DNA from: an uncultured Bacteroidota bacterium
GTDB lineage: Bacteria; Bacteroidota; Bacteroidia; Flavobacteriales; Schleiferiaceae
Assembly: GCA_913057235.1 (NCBI GenBank)
Contig: CAJXNI010000001.1
Span: forward strand, 124,001-188,000
Reading direction: 5' to 3'
DNA length: 64,000 nucleotides
Shown piece after piece: positions 61,433 through 64,000 of the stretch; position 1 is the first letter of the stretch, and the number at the start of each line of letters is the position of its first letter. The notes beneath the pieces are model-generated. The model was not told the DNA's origin. It saw nothing but the letters and a program-made list of their open reading frames with translations, and made no database searches. Made by a program: the position numbers and the translations under genes.

Positions 61433-62552
61433 ACTAGACTCTATTGAAGAGGCCATTGCCGACATCAAAGCCGGCAAGGTGGTGATTGTAGTAGATGATG
61501 AAGACCGCGAAAATGAAGGCGATTTTGTAGCGGCAGCCCAAATGGTAACCCCCGAGATGGTGAACTTTATGACCAAAGAGGGCCGCGGCCTCATTTGCAC
61601 CCCATTAATTGAGGAGCGTTGCCGCGAATTACAGCTAGAGCCCATGGTAGCCAGCAACACGGATCCTATGCACACGCAGTTTACCGTATCAGTAGACCTA
61701 CGCGGAGAAGGGGTAACCACTGGCATTTCGGCCGGTGACCGTGCCAAAACCATTAAGGCCCTGGTAAGACCGGGGCTAAAGGCCGATGATTTGAACCGCC
61801 CTGGTCACATTTTTCCATTAATTGCCAAACCTGGAGGCGTTTTACGCAGAACCGGCCACACTGAAGCTGCCATAGATTTAGCCCGCTTAGCCGGCCTGCA
61901 ACCAGCAGGGGTGATTGTAGAAATCATGAATGAAGATGGCACCATGGCCCGTTTGCCGCAGTTATTGGAAATTGCCCAAAAGTTTGACCTCAAGCTCATT
62001 AGCATTGAAGATTTGGTGGCGTACCGCATGGAAAAAGAGTCCTTAATTTCCATTGAAGAAGAATTTGAGCTAGAGACTGAGTATGGCACTTTTGATTTAA
62101 GAGCCTACCGGCAAACCACCAATAATCAAATTCACATTGCTCTTACCAAAGGCTCCTGGGATAGCCAAGAGGCCGTTATGGTGCGTATGCACTCTGCCAC
62201 TGTGGCCAATGACATTTTTGAAATGCTTACCGGTGACGGGCAAGCGCAACTAGGCAAGGCCCTTAAAATGGTGGCCGAAACCGGCAAAGGTGCAGTGGTG
62301 TACATGAATCAGGAAATGAACCGCGGTAATCTGCTGGAACGCATCCGCAAACGCAAACAAGACCAGTTAGTAGGGCGTAAAGAAGTGAAAACCAGCTTTG
62401 CCAAAGATGCCCGAGACTTTGGCGTAGGAGCGCAAATTTTGCATGATTTGGGCATCACCAAAGTGAAATTACTCACTAACAATCCTATTAAACGAGTAGG
62501 CATAACGGGCTATGGCTTAACTATAGTGGAGAATATAACCATGAAGCCATAA
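61398..62552 (+). CDS. ribBA: 3,4-dihydroxy-2-butanone 4-phosphate synthase with degenerate GTP cyclohydrolase II domain
   Basis: Riboflavin synthesis. The N-terminal RibB half is intact: VVDDEDRENEGDFVAAAQ (catalytic acidic loop), RGLICTPL, HTQFTVSVD, GVTTGISAGDRA, GHIFPLIAKPGGVLRRTGHTEAA. The C-terminal RibA-like half keeps LLTNNPIKRVGITGYGL but the zinc site CxxxxxxxxxxCxC is missing: the aligned region reads NDIFEMLTGDGQAQLGKAL without any Cys, and the RGEGRGIG active loop is MNRGNLLERI. It should therefore lack cyclohydrolase activity. ATG at 61398 is preferred because AAGGAG lies 8 bases upstream; TTG at 61368 is the alternative. Confidence 0.92.
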   Translation: MHGNPQQEIKSKLDSIEEAIADIKAGKVVIVVDDEDRENEGDFVAAAQMVTPEMVNFMTKEGRGLICTPLIEERCRELQLEPMVASNTDPMHTQFTVSVDLRGEGVTTGISAGDRAKTIKALVRPGLKADDLNRPGHIFPLIAKPGGVLRRTGHTEAAIDLARLAGLQPAGVIVEIMNEDGTMARLPQLLEIAQKFDLKLISIEDLVAYRMEKESLISIEEEFELETEYGTFDLRAYRQTTNNQIHIALTKGSWDSQEAVMVRMHSATVANDIFEMLTGDGQAQLGKALKMVAETGKGAVVYMNQEMNRGNLLERIRKRKQDQLVGRKEVKTSFAKDARDFGVGAQILHDLGITKVKLLTNNPIKRVGITGYGLTIVENITMKP

Positions 62553-62554
62553 AC

Positions 62555-62590
62555 CCTGGAATAAAAAGGCGTATCAGCCGTTTGTCCAGG
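62555..62590. other. Inverted repeat after ribBA
   Basis: CCTGGA (62555-62560) and TCCAGG (62585-62590) enclose a smaller GGC-GCC hairpin. No T tract follows, so termination is uncertain; it may be a processing or weak termination site. Confidence 0.4.
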
Positions 62591-62608
62591 AATTAACTTT
62601 TCTCTTTC

Positions 62609-63136
62609 ATGAAACTATTTCTATTCACCTGTGCTTGCTTGGTAGGCTTGTCTATCCAGGCACAAACACGGCTCAGTGCAGAAGTTTTGGGCGCTTCTGG
62701 GGCAGGTGTTTCCCTTAATGGTGAGCGTCTTATTACGCTAAACAGTCATTTAAAAACCGGTCTACAACTAGGTACAGGCCTTGCCTTATCTGGGCAGTCT
62801 AAAACGCAATGGCTTTACAAAGGGGGCGTGCATTTATACTACAAAAATTGGGGCTTGGGAGCCGATGCTACCTCCTTTAATCGGCTGGGCGAAAAAGATC
62901 AGGGTAGTTTTGGGGAAACCATCCTTTTGGTTTATCCCAATCTAAACTACAATTGGTATTTCCATGCAGGCTGGTTTGCTAAATTTTCGCTAGGTCCTGC
63001 GCTCAGTTACAATCAAGTCATTAATCCTGAAATTAATCCAGAACAAAGCACGGCTAATTATTGGACGCGTTCGCCTTTTATTGGCTTAAGCTTGGGTAAA
63101 GTTTTAGAAAGCAGGCCCAGGAAAAAATCGAATTAA
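62609..63136 (+). CDS. Small outer-membrane-barrel-like protein, unknown function
   Basis: 175 residues with a signal peptide (KLFLFTCACLVGLSIQAQ). Alternating hydrophobic strands (LKTGLQLGTGLALSGQ, YKGGVHLYYKNWGLGADAT, LNYNWYFHAGWFAKFSLGPALSY, FIGLSLGKVLE) suggest a short barrel or beta-sandwich. The basic C-terminus (ESRPRKKSN) is unusual for an outer-membrane barrel, which normally ends in an aromatic residue. No family recognised. Confidence 0.72.
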   Translation: MKLFLFTCACLVGLSIQAQTRLSAEVLGASGAGVSLNGERLITLNSHLKTGLQLGTGLALSGQSKTQWLYKGGVHLYYKNWGLGADATSFNRLGEKDQGSFGETILLVYPNLNYNWYFHAGWFAKFSLGPALSYNQVINPEINPEQSTANYWTRSPFIGLSLGKVLESRPRKKSN

Positions 63137-63143
63137 GCTTTTA

Positions 63144-63175
63144 GCACTTTAACCAAACTATAGCCTGGTTAGTGC
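63144..63175. other. Inverted repeat upstream of the MFS gene
   Basis: GCACT-tt-AACC and GGTT-AGTGC form a 9-bp stem with a two-base bulge and a 12-base loop, ending 11 bases before the ATG at 63187. It may be an operator or a leader hairpin; no T tract. Confidence 0.4.
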
Positions 63176-63186
63176 GTTTCACCTCC

Positions 63187-64000
63187 ATGCGGAACAAACC
63201 CCTCCTTGTACTATTTGTCACCATCTTTCTAGACCTGGTGGGCTTTGGCATTGTAATCCCTATTTTACCGCTTTATGCCGATGAGCTTGGCGCCAGTGGC
63301 TTTATGATTGGCCTCATCACCGCCAGCTTTGCTTTCATGCAGTTTTTCTTTGCCCCCTTTTGGGGAAATTTGAGTGACCGCATTGGGCGCAGGCCGGTCT
63401 TACTCATTAGCATTGCAGTCATTGGTGTTTCCTACCTTATTTTTGCGCAAGCTAACACGCTTTTTATTCTTTTGCTTTCGCGGATGCTGGCCGGAATTGG
63501 AGCCGCCAATATTTCTACGGCCAATGCCTTTATAAGTGATATTACCCCGCCAGAAAAACGCAGTAAAAACTTCGGATTAGTGGGAGCAGCCTTTGGCCTG
63601 GGGTTTATTTTTGGTCCGCCCTTGGGTGGCCTGTTAAAAGACCACTTTGGTATTGAAGCAGTAGGCTATGTCTCGGCTGGTTTAGCCGCCATTAACTTTC
63701 TGATGGCCTACCTCCTATTGCCTGAATCTTTACAGGAGAAAAATCGAGAAAACTCACTCATTCCCAATCCCTTTGCTGAGTTTAAGCACATGCTGCCCCG
63801 CAAGGCCATCATGAGCTTTTTGGTGAGTAATTTTATTTTTCTTTCGGCCTTCAGCATGATGCACATTACTGCCTCATTGCTTTGGCAGGAAAAATACAAC
63901 CTCTCTGAATCTGAAATTGGCTATGTGTTTGCGTTTATTGGCATTGCGGTGGCCGTGGTGCAGGGCACTTTAATTGGCTCTTTCAATAAATGGTTTGGTG
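63187..64000 (+). CDS. MFS transporter, TetA-like (C-terminus beyond window)
   Basis: 271 codons visible, cut by the window end. The start RNKPLLVLFVTIFLDLVGFGIVIPILPLYA is the TetA/multidrug type of the major facilitator superfamily. The A-motif between helices 2 and 3 is GNLSDRIGRRPVLL, followed by SRMLAGIGAANISTANAFISDITPPEKRS (motif C/B region) and GAAFGLGFIFGPPLGG. About seven to eight helices are visible. The substrate cannot be inferred; drug or metabolite efflux is likely. Confidence 0.93.
   Translation, partial: MRNKPLLVLFVTIFLDLVGFGIVIPILPLYADELGASGFMIGLITASFAFMQFFFAPFWGNLSDRIGRRPVLLISIAVIGVSYLIFAQANTLFILLLSRMLAGIGAANISTANAFISDITPPEKRSKNFGLVGAAFGLGFIFGPPLGGLLKDHFGIEAVGYVSAGLAAINFLMAYLLLPESLQEKNRENSLIPNPFAEFKHMLPRKAIMSFLVSNFIFLSAFSMMHITASLLWQEKYNLSESEIGYVFAFIGIAVAVVQGTLIGSFNKWFG

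Noticed and set aside
61355-61753. 132-codon minus-strand frame
   Set aside because: Antisense shadow of the conserved RibB half of ribBA.
62553-62608. FMN riboswitch linked to the riboflavin gene
   Set aside because: No FMN aptamer-like sequence seen upstream of 61398 (which is coding) or downstream; only a simple inverted repeat is present.

Overview
The window looks like chromosomal DNA of a member of the Bacteroidota, most likely a marine flavobacterium-like lineage (Cryomorphaceae/Schleiferiaceae type; genus not claimed). The evidence is three large secreted proteins with type IX secretion C-terminal domains, several perfect Bacteroidota -7 promoter boxes (TAnnTTTG), a PepSY-like repeat lipoprotein, a GWxTD-domain lipoprotein, lipid A genes (lpxK, lpxB), a bacillithiol-type YtxJ protein and the Bacteroidota form of serine hydroxymethyltransferase. 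Many genes overlap by 1-4 bases, so operons are tight. No tRNA, rRNA or CRISPR array was seen.

Layout. 1-9.9 kb: glyA (cut by the window edge) divergent from fumarylacetoacetase, an outer-membrane protein, then a small glycan locus (two GT4 glycosyltransferases, a hexapeptide acyltransferase, a frameshifted methyltransferase) next to a frameshifted BKACE/DUF849 gene, then cca. 9.9-18.1 kb: ABC exporter, potassium channel with a zinc ribbon, miaA, lpxK, gatB and a TlpA-like lipoprotein, converging on gap. 18.2-23.6 kb: a minus-strand block with a T9SS BNR/sortilin-like protein, lipA, an envelope protein, ytxJ and a 40-residue lipoprotein. 23.7-36.8 kb: ung, a BamA/TamA-like barrel, a GWxTD lipoprotein, rlmB, two giant T9SS cargo proteins (one an M1 aminopeptidase), a sulfotransferase, trmD and rplS.

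37-39.6 kb is a repeat-rich zone with a V-ATPase subunit K relic, a cupin and a small membrane protein; spoIID-like and lpxB genes follow. 42.6-46.3 kb is the most interesting part: an ECF sigma factor and a membrane-anchored protein with a barrel-like C-terminus face a PepSY-like repeat lipoprotein and a barrel protein. The two transcription units diverge from a mirror-image pair of matching promoters (GGCAACCTTTTT-N11-GGTATAGT on both strands), which suggests a self-regulated envelope-sensing module. It is flanked by two diverged copies of the 3' end of an unknown gene. 46.4-51.5 kb is a graveyard: an IS66-family relic, dispersed repeats, an isolated polytopic membrane protein and a decayed type I restriction methylase (hsdM).

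51.5-64 kb returns to core genes: argS with arginase (minus strand), then ftsK, lolA-like, lptF/G-like, two glycosyltransferases, ribBA with a degenerate GTP cyclohydrolase II half, a small barrel protein and an MFS transporter cut by the window end. Annotation is by reading sequence and motif recall only; no database search was run.
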